Positions 17,784 through 26,868 are shown, counted from the first letter of the stretch. The stretch is DNA of 64,000 nucleotides from Shewanella sp. KX20019 (GCF_016757755.1 NZ_CP068437.1:2294001-2358000); one strand, 5' to 3'. A program made the numbers and translations. The notes: a model not told the origin generated them from the sequence alone.

Positions 17784-18149
17784 CTAATTGCCTTTGATTA
17801 GAATATCAATGATTTCACGGGTTTTGTTATTAACCTTGATTGGCACATCATCAATATCGATAACTAGATTACCATTGGAGTCGACAGGCGAGGTCACTTT
17901 ACCTCGCTTGAAAAGATCATCACTGAGTCTGTCGCCCCGTTTGAGCTTTTTCTGCCAGCCGGGTGGCAGAGGCTCTCCTCTATCTAGTTTTTTCTGTAGG
18001 CCGTAGGGGAGTGCTTGCTGCTTATTATGACCTTGTTGCTTGCCATCTTTATCGTGTTTAGCCAACACATGAGTTGGAGTCGCGCTGATGATAATGGCAT
18101 AAAGTAATATCAGGACGTAGCTGATGGAAAATTTCATGAATGTACTCAT
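17784..18149 (-). CDS. Small exported protein with LPPG-type repeats
   Basis: 121 residues. A signal peptide covers about residues 1-30 (hydrophobic core SYVLILLYAIIISA, cleavage near VLA-KH). The mature part is basic and carries two related units, LPYGLQKKLDRGEPLPPGWQ and KKLKRGDRLSDD. These are found in small periplasmic proteins of unknown function. The end (DIDDVPIKVNNKTREIIDIL) looks like a short beta-rich domain. A second ATG at 18137 is an equally good start. It converges with the LysR gene; the role is not known. Confidence 0.7.
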   Translation of the reverse strand: MSTFMKFSISYVLILLYAIIISATPTHVLAKHDKDGKQQGHNKQQALPYGLQKKLDRGEPLPPGWQKKLKRGDRLSDDLFKRGKVTSPVDSNGNLVIDIDDVPIKVNNKTREIIDILIKGN

Positions 18150-18505
18150 TTTTGCTCAATTTCGCTCAAGTATAGTCAATGCAGATTGCATTGGCATTTT
18201 GCGACTGCTGCTGTAAAACGATTTTAGTTTGGCGACAAAATAGGGCGTTTATGCATACAGTGATGACTTTACCAACCATGGCTGCACACTATTTAAGTCG
18301 CTATCTTGAGGGCGTTAGACTTATTTATGGTTTACAACAGTGGCTTAAGCAGATTATTCGTTGTTAAGTTTGTGTTCAGTTAGCTTCAATTAGAATGACC
18401 TCATTAAAAGCTGGTATGCCTTATGCAATTCAATGTTAAAACACCCTGCATAACTTGTCTTCTTTACAGTGAAGCAAAAAGGCCAGTTCTAAACGGAGGT
18501 ATAGT
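18150..18505. other. 356-bp gap with one doubtful small ORF
   Basis: The gap separates a minus- and a plus-strand gene. A short plus ORF (ATG 18251 to 18367, 38 codons, preceded by AGGG) could encode MHTVMTLPTMAAHYLSRYL... with a basic amphipathic stretch. No homologue is recognised and I do not call it as a gene. No RNA gene or clear operator seen. Confidence 0.4.
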
Positions 18506-18865
18506 ATGAATAACTCAATAATGAAGAGCCACGCGACTGGTTTATATAAAGAGTATGCTAATGATCTTTTGATTGGAAATCATTTTGTATCAGACAAGCG
18601 TTTACAAGACTTTGTTGCCGACTTAGCACGTGAAGGCTTGCTGCTTGAAAGCTTTAAATGGGATGAATGGTATAACAACAGTTATATGGTTGACCGTCCT
18701 GAGTACATCGCCGATGCGACATTATATGAATGTCAGTTATTGGTCACCGCCATGGCGAGGCTAGACAGATTCAGCCCAGGAGTATTGAGTAATATGCGCA
18801 GGCAAGGGGTGCTTAATGCGATAGCCAAACGGTTTAAAGTATTATCATTTGAGGCGGTAATGTAA
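18506..18865 (+). CDS. Small cytoplasmic protein, DUF6508-like
   Basis: 119 residues with a strong RBS (GGAGGT 18495-18500). Mostly alpha-helical by composition. The middle motif FKWDEWYNN and the end CQLLVTAMARLDRFSPGVLSNMRRQGVLNAIAKR resemble the DUF6508 pattern (LLT...R.DRFCEG.L...G.L..IL.R), although the usual Cys-Glu is Ser-Pro here. It is a single gene followed by a terminator. Function unknown. Confidence 0.6.
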   Translation: MNNSIMKSHATGLYKEYANDLLIGNHFVSDKRLQDFVADLAREGLLLESFKWDEWYNNSYMVDRPEYIADATLYECQLLVTAMARLDRFSPGVLSNMRRQGVLNAIAKRFKVLSFEAVM

Positions 18866-18902
18866 GGATTAAGATCCATGGCTGAGTTGAAATAGGTTTA
18901 GC

Positions 18903-18937
18903 AGTAAAAAAGCCGCATAATGCGGCTTTTTTACTGT
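18903..18937. terminator. Bidirectional terminator
   Basis: A-run, stem AGCCGCAT/ATGCGGCT, T-run, between the converging DUF6508-like gene and the peroxidase gene. Confidence 0.92.
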
Positions 18938-18963
18938 GTACAGATAAACAAATGCTAGATGAC

Positions 18964-19956
18964 TTAGTCAGCAAAAGGCACTGGTCGCGGTGTATTTGGT
19001 GTTGAAGGTGGCAAGATAGGCAACACTATCTGCGGCTGTTCCCCTGTAAGCGAATTTAAAAATGATACCATTTGCTTGGTTTCAGTTTTGGTTAACGCCT
19101 GGCCTAGTTGAATATCGGCCATGGTATTAACGGCCTCTGCTAAGTCCCAGACACTGCCGTCATGGAAGTAGGGATAAGTTAGCTCTATGTTTCTCAACGT
19201 CGGTACCTTAAACACAAATTTGTCTGCTTCTTTACCGGTTACCCCTTTTCGTCCTTCAGCAGGATTTGTGGTATGGAATGGTTTTACGAGCCCCATCTTC
19301 ATGTACATGGTTCCGCCGACAGCAGGTCCGTTATGACAACTTACACAGCCTTTGTCTTTAAAGAGCTGATAGCCAGCTATAGCGTCGGCATTAATGGCAC
19401 TCTTATCGCCAGTTAAGTATTTGTCGAATGGGGCATTAGGTGTCACCAGTGTTTTTTCAAACTCTGCAATGGCATCCGTTATTGAATCAATGCTGATATC
19501 GTTGGTTTGATATACATTAGCAAAGCGAGCTTGATACGCTGGCATAGAACGAATAGTGTCTACTGCGAGCTCATGGCTAAAGCCCATCTCTTTTGGGTTG
19601 GCAATAGGGCCACCGGCTTGCTCTTTCAAGTCTTTAGCTCGGCCATCCCAAAACTGCGCTAAGCCGTATTCGGCGTTTAACACTGTTGGTGAGTTTATGG
19701 GGCCTTGTTGCCAGTTATGACCAATAGAGGTGGGCAGTGCGTCAACGCCTCCAAGGGAGAGATTGTGACAAGAGTTGCATGAGATAAAACCAGATTTAGA
19801 CAGTCTAGGCTCGAAAAAGAGCATTTTACCTAGCTCAACTTTTTCAGGGTTGGTGATGACCGCTGCGGGGATAATTTCAATTGGCTCACTCGCCGCAAAC
19901 GAACTAGCAGAGCAGATTGCTGCAATAGCGATAGTGAGTGTGGTTAGTTTTATCAT
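18964..19956 (-). CDS. ccpA: Dihaem cytochrome c peroxidase
   Basis: 330 residues. A signal peptide (MIKLTTLTIAIAAICSASSFAA) sends it to the periplasm. Two haem c sites are present: CNSCH near residue 60 and CVSCH near residue 205. The MauG/CCP family stretches FDKYLTGD and FKVPTLRNIELTYPYFHDGSV lie around them. It reduces H2O2 to water with electrons from small c-type cytochromes, a role known from Shewanella CcpA. Single gene; a 7-bp palindrome about 120 bp upstream (20076-20091) may be an operator. Confidence 0.93.
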   Translation of the reverse strand: MIKLTTLTIAIAAICSASSFAASEPIEIIPAAVITNPEKVELGKMLFFEPRLSKSGFISCNSCHNLSLGGVDALPTSIGHNWQQGPINSPTVLNAEYGLAQFWDGRAKDLKEQAGGPIANPKEMGFSHELAVDTIRSMPAYQARFANVYQTNDISIDSITDAIAEFEKTLVTPNAPFDKYLTGDKSAINADAIAGYQLFKDKGCVSCHNGPAVGGTMYMKMGLVKPFHTTNPAEGRKGVTGKEADKFVFKVPTLRNIELTYPYFHDGSVWDLAEAVNTMADIQLGQALTKTETKQMVSFLNSLTGEQPQIVLPILPPSTPNTPRPVPFAD

Positions 19957-20075
19957 GGGGCCCCTATAAACTTACTTTAATTGTGGTTATTTGTTGGGAC
20001 CATAATAAGTAAATACTTTAATAGGAGGTAACGCATTGTTTCGATTGAGACTATCGCTAGTTTGGATTGATTTAA

Positions 20076-20091
20076 TGCGACCTTGGTCGCA
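20076..20091. promoter_or_regulatory. Palindrome upstream of the peroxidase gene
   Basis: TGCGACC-TT-GGTCGCA, a perfect 7-bp inverted repeat with a 2-nt centre. It lies in the gap between the start of the peroxidase gene and the end of the PGPGW protein gene. It could be a regulator site; the regulator is unknown. Confidence 0.35.
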
Positions 20092-20196
20092 GAATATCCA
20101 CGAAAGAGTTAGTAGGGTAAGGCCATTGTAGGTAGTCGCTCTACACTTTCAACTACCTTCCGATATGTTTGTAACCGTTGAGCAACACTGTGGTTG

Positions 20197-20424
20197 TTAT
20201 CGTTTCATCTTACGTAGTAAGATTTTTCGATCGAGCCAACGAGCAGTATGACTCAAGTGGTTTTGACTCTTCTTTAGCCAACGGTGTGCCCAAGAGTATT
20301 CAATACTTAATATTGCTAAGCCTATAGGCAGTAGCAACCAAGCCGGACCTGGTAATATGATAAGTGCTGCGCCGGTTAAGGTGAGTAAACCGCCAACGAT
20401 GGTGATGAGTGCTCTTTTTAACAT
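20197..20424 (-). CDS. PGPGW-type small membrane protein
   Basis: 75 residues from the ATG at 20424 (GGAG 8 nt upstream); the longer frame begins with a TTG inside that region. One or two membrane helices surround the signature LILPGPAWLLLPIGLAILSIEYSWAHRWL, which defines the PGPGW family (PF09656). A basic tail follows. Likely inner-membrane; function unknown. Confidence 0.85.
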   Translation of the reverse strand: MLKRALITIVGGLLTLTGAALIILPGPAWLLLPIGLAILSIEYSWAHRWLKKSQNHLSHTARWLDRKILLRKMKR

Positions 20425-20759
20425 CTTTGACTCCAAGGATGAATGTATGGGCAGCTAAGCCTGCAAATAGTACGATGCGCACGTTAATACACTTAGCATT
20501 GTAGATTTTAGTATATGCGCATTTAATCTTTAGTTCTTATCCGAACTGTAACAAATCCTTCTCTATTCACTTTAGACTTAATGTGACTCGTCTTTTAGGT
20601 GAAAGCTGCTGTTCACATCACACATGTGATTACACTGTTTTTTTTGGGGGCCTTGGTGATATTGTCACTTTTGACTAAAATTGATGGTAATGACCGTTAG
20701 GTCATCACAAAAAAGTAAGAACTGAAACAGCGTGCTAAACGAAAGGCTGCGAAATAGAA

Positions 20760-21542
20760 ATGTGCTTTTACTTAATGGATTATCTATGTCGAACGATTAA
20801 TATTGTTCAAACGCATACACGATTGATACTACTATTGATCGTGGCGTGCTCATCGTCAATGGTGAGTGCAGACACCCTGTACTTAACGTCATTACACTGG
20901 CCACCTTACTCTGGAAGTACGCTCAAAAACGAGGGCGCAAGTATTGCAATCACCCGTGCGGCGCTGGCTGCAGTGGGCCATAAAGTGGAGGTCGATTTCT
21001 ATCCATGGAGTCGAGCAGTGAGGATGGCCTCAAGAGTAGACTCAAAATATTCTGGATATTTGCCTGAATATGCCTATCCAACCGAAAAGTTTGTTTTCTC
21101 TAAATCGATGGGAAGCAGTCCCTTAGGGCTGGTGGAGCAAAAACGTCATCCTATCAGTTGGTCTGAGCAGAGCGATCTTAATCAGTACAATATTGGTGTG
21201 GTACAAGGTTATGTCAATACTGAGCAAATAGATAAAATGATCGCACAGGGAGTACAGCCCGTTGAGGTGGTAGCGTCTGATATCCACAATATTAAAAAAG
21301 TCGTATCAGGGCGAATTGATGCAGCAGTTATCGACGCTTATGTGCTGCGTTACCTGTTGGCACAACCTGATATGGAGTCTGTAGCCAGTCGAGTTCAGTT
21401 AAATAAGCGTACATTGACAGAGAAAGAGCTCTATATTGCGTTTAAAAACAATGAGGAGGGAAAGAAGTGGCGAGATTTATTTAATCAGGGATTAGCAAAA
21501 ATTGATGTCGATAAAATATTAAAAGACAATTTGGTCGATTAG
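20760..21542 (+). CDS. Periplasmic solute-binding protein of the amino-acid (family 3) type
   Basis: 260 residues. An N-terminal hydrophobic segment (about 22-37, ending VSA-DT) is a signal peptide. The mature part starts LYLTSLHWPPYSG and continues with GASIAITRAALAAVGHKVEVDFYPWSRAVRMA, the pattern of SBP_bac_3 proteins common in Shewanella and Vibrio. No ABC permease or ATPase genes lie beside it, so it may act as a stand-alone binding or sensing protein. The ATG at 20775 is an alternative start. Confidence 0.8.
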   Translation: MCFYLMDYLCRTINIVQTHTRLILLLIVACSSSMVSADTLYLTSLHWPPYSGSTLKNEGASIAITRAALAAVGHKVEVDFYPWSRAVRMASRVDSKYSGYLPEYAYPTEKFVFSKSMGSSPLGLVEQKRHPISWSEQSDLNQYNIGVVQGYVNTEQIDKMIAQGVQPVEVVASDIHNIKKVVSGRIDAAVIDAYVLRYLLAQPDMESVASRVQLNKRTLTEKELYIAFKNNEEGKKWRDLFNQGLAKIDVDKILKDNLVD

Positions 21543-21548
21543 AGTTTG

Positions 21549-21575
21549 CGACGACGGGTCAGGCGACCCGCGTCG
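21549..21575. terminator. GC-rich hairpin between converging genes
   Basis: CGACG(A)CGGGTC pairs with GACCCGCGTCG around a 4-nt loop, 11 pairs with one bulged A. It lies 6 nt after the stop of the solute-binding protein. There is no T-run, so it is either a weak terminator or a REP-like element. Confidence 0.45.
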
Positions 21576-21620
21576 ACAGTTCACTAACGCTATTAGCGCA
21601 GCAGGGGAAATATCAATTGG

Positions 21621-22028
21621 TTAAGCTTTTGAAACAACGGTTTGGCCAATAGGCGTTAAGCTTAAAATCGCAAGTTTTAAATGCTGTAAGGCAAACGGAA
21701 TACCAATAATGGTAATAGCACATGCAAATGCGTGAACGATATGACCGATAGCAAGCCATATACCAAACAGTAGGAACCAAATAATATTACCAAGCATACC
21801 AAAGGCACCGGTGCCTAAATCTTCCATCCCTGTTACAGAACGGCGGCTTATAGAGTCCTGACCGAATGGCCAAAACGTCATCTCACCAATAACGAAACAC
21901 GCTCGCCCGAACGGGATCCCTATAATGCTAATAAAGCACAGTAGGCCAGCAAACCACCATGCTAACCCCATTACAAAACCGCCCAACACAAACCAAGCTA
22001 TATTAAATACTAAGCGTAAAACTGCCAT
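21621..22028 (-). CDS. yccF: YccF family inner-membrane protein
   Basis: 135 residues, close to the E. coli length. Two homologous YccF domains can be seen: GLLCFISIIGIPFGRACFVIGEMTFWPFG and HAFACAITIIGIPFALQHLKLAILSLTPIG, each following a hydrophobic helix pair. Inner membrane, function unknown. Single gene. Confidence 0.9.
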   Translation of the reverse strand: MAVLRLVFNIAWFVLGGFVMGLAWWFAGLLCFISIIGIPFGRACFVIGEMTFWPFGQDSISRRSVTGMEDLGTGAFGMLGNIIWFLLFGIWLAIGHIVHAFACAITIIGIPFALQHLKLAILSLTPIGQTVVSKA

Positions 22029-22253
22029 TTAAGATCCCTTATTAAAAATCTACTGCCCAGTGGGCGCTAATGTATTGTTTAAATGCGATTATCATGCCAC
22101 TTCTCAGTTCATTGTTTTATATGTATTTTATGTTCTGTGGGCAGCCATTGAATAATGAAATATACTAAAAATTAGTGATTCTAGACATTGAAGTCTAAAT
22201 TACACTAAGTAAAGCGTTACAATAGTAACTCATTATATTGAAGAGAATAGCCC

Positions 22254-23171
22254 GTGTTTACTCACACTCCAGTAGATCATATCGACTTTAATGGTCGCCG
22301 TGTTTTCGTAAAAAGAGATGATCTTTTGCATAAGGATTTTTCGGGCAATAAGGCACGTAAATTTGCTTATTTTCTGCATCATGATTTCCCCGGTGTTAGC
22401 CGATTAGTAGGTTACGGCTCTCCGGTTGCTAATTCGCTTTATTCAATGTCCGCTTTAGCCATCTTAAAAGGATGGCAACTTGATTTTTATACTGATCATA
22501 TTGCTGCGCAAGTTTTAGTATCGTCAAAAGGTAATTATGCAGCGGCTATCGAAAATGGCGCAAATGTTATTGATTTGTCTTTGGTCGCAGATAGAGATGG
22601 TAGAAGTTGTAAAGAGTATATCGAGCAGGTTGTCCTGCCAAATGACGATAAGGCTTTGTATGTTCCTGAAGGAGGCCGTTGTCTCTACGCTCGTGATGGC
22701 GTGCATCAACTGGCAAGAGAGATAGTTAACTGGTTCGAGAGTTGTCAGTTTGATGAACTGACCGTTTTTCTGCCGTCGGGAACAGGTACTACTGCGGTAT
22801 TCTTAAATGAATATTTTGTGCTCAATAAGAGCTGCATCAAAGTGAAAACATGTGCCTGTGTTGGAGGTGAAAACTACCTTAAACAGCAGTTTTCTGAGCT
22901 AATAAGTGATACTTCATTTCATCCAAAGATATTAAGCTCTGATAAAAAATACCATTTCGGAAAGTTATATAAAGCGTTTTATGATATCTGGCGTAAAGTT
23001 GGTGAACAAGGGATTGAGTTTGAGTTACTTTATGATCCGCAGGGGTGGATTTGTGTTGAGCAGCACTTGTTAGCGAATCCAGAACCAGCAATTCTCTATA
23101 TTCATCAAGGTGGTTTATTAGGGAACGCGACGATGTTGCCACGCTATCAACGTAAATATGCGGCAGTATAG
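22254..23171 (+). CDS. PLP-dependent ACC deaminase / D-cysteine desulfhydrase family protein
   Basis: 305 residues from a GTG at 22254 (AAGAGAA upstream). Family motifs: VFVKRDDLLHKDFSGNKARK (the Lys after GN is the expected PLP Schiff base), VPEGGRCLYARDG, and the phosphate loop FLPSGTGTTAVFL. The usual GGAQSNHA loop is replaced by YGSPVANSLYSMSA, so substrate preference may differ from known enzymes. A deaminase or desulfhydrase acting on a small amino acid is likely. Single gene; an imperfect hairpin follows it. Confidence 0.82.
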   Translation: MFTHTPVDHIDFNGRRVFVKRDDLLHKDFSGNKARKFAYFLHHDFPGVSRLVGYGSPVANSLYSMSALAILKGWQLDFYTDHIAAQVLVSSKGNYAAAIENGANVIDLSLVADRDGRSCKEYIEQVVLPNDDKALYVPEGGRCLYARDGVHQLAREIVNWFESCQFDELTVFLPSGTGTTAVFLNEYFVLNKSCIKVKTCACVGGENYLKQQFSELISDTSFHPKILSSDKKYHFGKLYKAFYDIWRKVGEQGIEFELLYDPQGWICVEQHLLANPEPAILYIHQGGLLGNATMLPRYQRKYAAV

Positions 23172-23197
23172 AGAGATTTAAGTAGGTGGTGTGTTTC

Positions 23198-23251
23198 CAC
23201 TTGGTTAGGCTAGTTACCTGAGCAGAGGTAAGGCCTAAACCAAATGAAGTG
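23198..23251 (+). other. Long imperfect hairpin after the PLP enzyme gene
   Basis: CACTTGGTTAGGC...TTACCT pairs, with small bulges, with AGGTAA...GCCTAAACC...AAGTG around a 6-nt loop. No T-run follows. It may end or protect the mRNA. Confidence 0.4.
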
Positions 23252-23358
23252 AACTAAATAGCTGAATATGTTTCAGTCCTATTCGTTTGCCTATGAAGAC
23301 AAACTATCGATACGAGCGAGAGGAGGTGTATCGAAAAGTCATTTTACTTAATTGAAAA

Positions 23359-23532
23359 TTATTTACTTGAAGACAATAACCAGTTCATAAATTTTAGCGC
23401 TTCAGTGCGCTTTGAAAAAGTCTGTCTGTTTTTACCTTGACTGTCAGTGAAGGCGATTGAAGATTTGTTGACTGAAATTGAATCTACTGGAAAGTTGACT
23501 GTAATTTCGTGTCCATTTACTAGGTATGACAT
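23359..23532 (-). CDS. Small hypothetical protein, 57 aa
   Basis: The ATG at 23532 follows AAAGGAG with an 8-9 nt spacer, a strong ribosome site that supports a real gene. The product begins MSYLVNGHEITVNFPVDSIS and has a mid part SFAFTDSQGKNRQ-like (IAFTDSQGKNRQTFSKRTEAL) and an end FMNWLLSSSK. It has a short beta-rich front and a helical, basic end, with no signal peptide or Cys. No family recognised. Confidence 0.6.
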   Translation of the reverse strand: MSYLVNGHEITVNFPVDSISVNKSSIAFTDSQGKNRQTFSKRTEALKFMNWLLSSSK

Positions 23533-24065
23533 ATGGTCACACTCCTTTAATTAAAGCTACCAAGTTGGTAGTTGTTTATAACAATAAGATATCCTTAGCA
23601 TTTTCGCGAAAGATGAATTTAAGTTCAATTCGAGATTACTCATCTTTTCATGCTTATACAAGTGGCTTGCTAGCAGTTTTGTTAATAAATGTGTTGTTAG
23701 CATCACAAAAACAAAACTAATCTCAAGCTGTAATGAAGTAAAGCATAAAGATATGACAGTAAAATGACTGTCAATTAAGATGATCGAACCTGTTGTGATA
23801 ACGCTTATGTGGGGATCAAACGACGAATCGTGGATTTTTACAGAAGGCGGTGAAAGTATATCAAAAAAGGGTATATCTCTAAAAACTGTGTGGATTATAT
23901 CCAGTAAATAATCCTTGTCAATCAATAAAATTAAAAAGCTTGTGTCGAAGTTAGCTTATTATTAAGTGTTAGCAATAGGCTAATAAGTGCTAGCTTGACT
24001 AATATTTGCTTAAGAATATTTTGCCTGTGTTATTCAATATCCTTGTATTAAAATGGAGTTTTTCG
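23533..24065. other. 533-bp AT-rich gap before the MscS gene
   Basis: No gene recognised. Overlapping open frames on both strands have AT-rich composition and no good RBS. A 43-codon plus ORF (23780-23911) is open but unsupported. It may hold the promoters of the 57-aa gene and of the mscS-like gene. Confidence 0.4.
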
Positions 24066-25673
24066 ATGAAAAGGATTATTTTTTTTCCACTGTTTGTGCT
24101 GCTAATCAGCCTTCCCTCCGTAGCATTTAGTGTTACAAGGCTAGCAAGTGCAGCTCCATCAAGTGAAGAGCAGATAGAAGAGACACCGCCTACCAGCGTC
24201 AAAGTCAGCAGCTATGACTACAAAGACAGCCTATTTAGAGATACACCTCGGGGAACCATCGAAGGTTTCTTTGAGGCTACATTTGAACAGAACTTTGAAA
24301 AAGCCGCTAAGTACTTAGACTTACGCTATCTACCTGATGGTATGTCAAAAGACCTTGGGCCTGAATACGCCAAGCAATTAGTGGCTATTATCGAGCGTAA
24401 TCTTTGGGTTAATCTTGAAGAGATCAGTGATCTGCCTAGCGGCACTAGCAATGATCAATTGCCAAATTACCGAGATGCTTTTGGCCGAGTGGAAGTGCAA
24501 GGTAACGAGATCACACTATTACTGCAAAAAGTACCGGATAAGCAGTTAGGTAAAATTTGGAAGATCTCGAATGCTACCGTGGCTAAAGTGCCCATGCTCT
24601 ATAGTGAGCTTGGCTATGGACCAGTTGTTGAGTGGTATGTGCAAAATATTCCAGCAGGCCATCTCTTTAAACTTAACTTGTGGGAATGGGCGCTACTGAT
24701 TAGTTATCTAATCTTGGCATTATTGGTGGTCATTCCGTTAACGTGGTTTGCAAAAAAACTAATACTGCGCAGTGAATATCAATACAAAGATGATGTTGCG
24801 CACCTTGTCGTTGGGCCATCACGCCTTTTACTTGCACTGCTATTAGATCGTGCATGGATGGCAAATACCACGCTTTCTGCCAATGTGATGGAAGTGGTTA
24901 ATACTGGTTTTTTACTCGTCATTGCAATTATTTGGTTTATCTGGAACTTAGCCGATGTACTGCAAAACAGTTTACGTTTGCGTTGGATTAATCAGGGCAA
25001 GAGTCAAACTGCATCTTTATTGCGGCCTTTAGCAAATTTTCTTCGAGTGATTTTAGTTGCGCTGACAATTTTAATTTGGCTGGAGCATCTTGGTTTTGAT
25101 GCCTCCACTATTCTAGCCGGTTTAGGTATTGGTGGGGTCGCCATAGCATTAGCTTCTAAGCAATCAATCGAGAATTTTATAGGTACTATTACCTTGTACT
25201 CGTCAGCACCCATTCGGGTCGGAGATGTCGGTCGTTTTGGTACCATAACCGGTACTGTCGAAGAGATCGGTCTACGTTGTACCCGTATTCGGACAATTGA
25301 TAGGACAGTGATAAACGTACCCAACGCGCGTTTGTCTGAGATGGACATTGAGAACATATCGGAGCGCGAAAAAATCCGTTTAAAGACTGATATTCGCTTA
25401 GATTATAAAACGACGACAGAGCAGCTACATGGCATCATTGAAGATATACGTGCTTTGCTAGTGGAACATGAAAAAGTAGATGAGACGCCGTTAAGGGTGA
25501 CATTCAGAGGTTTTGGCTTACATGGACTGCAACTTAATGTGTTTGCTTATATTGGCACTACTGATTTTGCTGAGTTTCAGTTGGTCTCTGAAGAACTGCA
25601 TTTTAGTATTATGAATACTGTTGTAAAGCATGGCACTCGAATTGTGCCAGTAGTACCGATTGCTGCAGAGTAA
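24066..25673 (+). CDS. MscS-family mechanosensitive channel with periplasmic N-terminal domain
   Basis: 535 residues from the ATG at 24066 (GGAG 8 nt upstream). A signal peptide (MKRIIFFPLFVLLISLPSVAFS) leads into a ~150-residue periplasmic domain (GTIEGFFEATFEQNFEKAAKYLDLR). Three or four membrane helices follow. The pore helix and cytoplasmic beta domain read STILAGLGIGGVAIALASKQSIENFIGTITLYSSAPIRVGD and TVINVPNARLSEMDIENIS. It is a channel that opens on membrane tension, releasing solutes on osmotic downshift. Longer than E. coli MscS (286 aa); medium-sized YbdG/YnaI-like class. Single gene. Confidence 0.9.
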   Translation: MKRIIFFPLFVLLISLPSVAFSVTRLASAAPSSEEQIEETPPTSVKVSSYDYKDSLFRDTPRGTIEGFFEATFEQNFEKAAKYLDLRYLPDGMSKDLGPEYAKQLVAIIERNLWVNLEEISDLPSGTSNDQLPNYRDAFGRVEVQGNEITLLLQKVPDKQLGKIWKISNATVAKVPMLYSELGYGPVVEWYVQNIPAGHLFKLNLWEWALLISYLILALLVVIPLTWFAKKLILRSEYQYKDDVAHLVVGPSRLLLALLLDRAWMANTTLSANVMEVVNTGFLLVIAIIWFIWNLADVLQNSLRLRWINQGKSQTASLLRPLANFLRVILVALTILIWLEHLGFDASTILAGLGIGGVAIALASKQSIENFIGTITLYSSAPIRVGDVGRFGTITGTVEEIGLRCTRIRTIDRTVINVPNARLSEMDIENISEREKIRLKTDIRLDYKTTTEQLHGIIEDIRALLVEHEKVDETPLRVTFRGFGLHGLQLNVFAYIGTTDFAEFQLVSEELHFSIMNTVVKHGTRIVPVVPIAAE

Positions 25674-25911
25674 AATGAACTTTCGGGATCAATATTCGGG
25701 ATTATTTTCCAGCTAATAAGGGATTAGATCACAGATATAGAAATTATTTTTATGCTCTGAAACTGCCTTTATCAAGCGGGGCAGTGGGTCCGCTCAATTT
25801 GATTGATTAACTACAGTAAAATCTACACATCAAAGTGAGTTTTAAGCTAGTGATTTTATATCGCATATCGTTATAATTGTTGCTCTTATAGCACTATAGA
25901 TGGGAAGTCGT

Positions 25912-26865
25912 ATGGCGGAGATGCTCGCAAGCGTTGATCAGCGCACTAAGCTTGTTGGTGAAAACCGATTAGAACTTTTGTTGTTCAGAATTAGTGTAAC
26001 GCAACTATTCGCCATCAACGTATTCAAAGTAAAAGAAGTGGTAAAAGTGCCCCCTTTAAGTCATTTACCAGGCAGTCACCCTAGTATCATCGGTGTTGCT
26101 AATCTGCGTGGGCTGGCAATACCTGTGATCGACCTTCGAAAGGCCATTGGTTATAGACCCTCGGCAGTGTATGAGAATAGTAACCTCATTATTACCGAAT
26201 ATAATCGTTCGGTGCAGGGGTTTTTAGTCGACAAAGTAGAGCATATCGTCAATCTTACTTGGAGCGATATTATGCCGCCACCTAAAACGGTGGGGCGAAA
26301 TAACTACCTCACGGCGATAACGCGAGTCGAGTATCAGGATAAGCAGGAGCTGGTGTCAATTATAGATGTTGAAAAAGTATTGGCAGAAATTATTCAATAC
26401 GATATTAAGCTATCAGAGGGTGTATTAGATCTGCAATTGTTGCCATTAATGCAAGGCAGAAGAGTGTTGATCGCAGATGACTCGGCAACGGCAAGACGCC
26501 AAGTGAGAGAAACATTAGAGCAATTGGGTTTAGAGGTTATTGAAGTTTCTGACGGTTTGATGGCATTAAATCAATTAAAACAATGGTGTGATCAAGGAAT
26601 AGATGTATCGGAGCATATTGTTATGTTAATCACCGATGCTGAAATGCCAGAAATGGATGGCTATAAATTGACCCATGAGATCCGTCAGGACAAACGTATG
26701 AGTCAGCTATATATCACCTTAAATACGTCATTAAGTGGCAGTTTTAATAATGCGATGGTTGAAAAGGTAGGCTGTGACCGTTTTATCTCTAAATTTCAGC
26801 CCGATCTACTCGTTGAAGTTGTTCAAGATAAACTACGCCAATCAGAAGTGATCAAGATGCAGTAG
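25912..26865 (+). CDS. cheV: Chemotaxis coupling/response protein CheV
   Basis: 317 residues from the ATG at 25912 (GGAAGT just upstream; an ATG at 25900 is possible). An N-terminal CheW-like domain (about residues 15-165; FAINVFKVKEVVKVPPLSHLPGSHPSIIGVANLRG) links receptors to CheA. The C-terminal receiver domain begins at RVLIADDSATARRQV. The phosphoryl-acceptor Asp lies in LITDAEMPEMDGY, and a Lys in FISKF closes the site. It modulates adaptation or acts as a phosphate sink. It is not next to other che genes and may serve receptors such as the MCP at 4.8 kb. Confidence 0.94.
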   Translation: MAEMLASVDQRTKLVGENRLELLLFRISVTQLFAINVFKVKEVVKVPPLSHLPGSHPSIIGVANLRGLAIPVIDLRKAIGYRPSAVYENSNLIITEYNRSVQGFLVDKVEHIVNLTWSDIMPPPKTVGRNNYLTAITRVEYQDKQELVSIIDVEKVLAEIIQYDIKLSEGVLDLQLLPLMQGRRVLIADDSATARRQVRETLEQLGLEVIEVSDGLMALNQLKQWCDQGIDVSEHIVMLITDAEMPEMDGYKLTHEIRQDKRMSQLYITLNTSLSGSFNNAMVEKVGCDRFISKFQPDLLVEVVQDKLRQSEVIKMQ

Positions 26866-26868
26866 CAG

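Noticed and set aside
18251..18367. 38-codon ORF starting MHTVMTLPTMAAHYL
   Set aside because: A modest RBS is present but there is no recognisable family and composition alone is not enough to call a gene.
23780..23911. 43-codon plus-strand ORF
   Set aside because: Open frame without a ribosome-binding site or known family; kept only as a note on the gap.
23557..23925. 122-codon minus-strand ORF in the gap before the MscS gene
   Set aside because: AT-rich, Ile/Ser/His-heavy translation, no RBS, and no domain; probably chance in a non-coding stretch.
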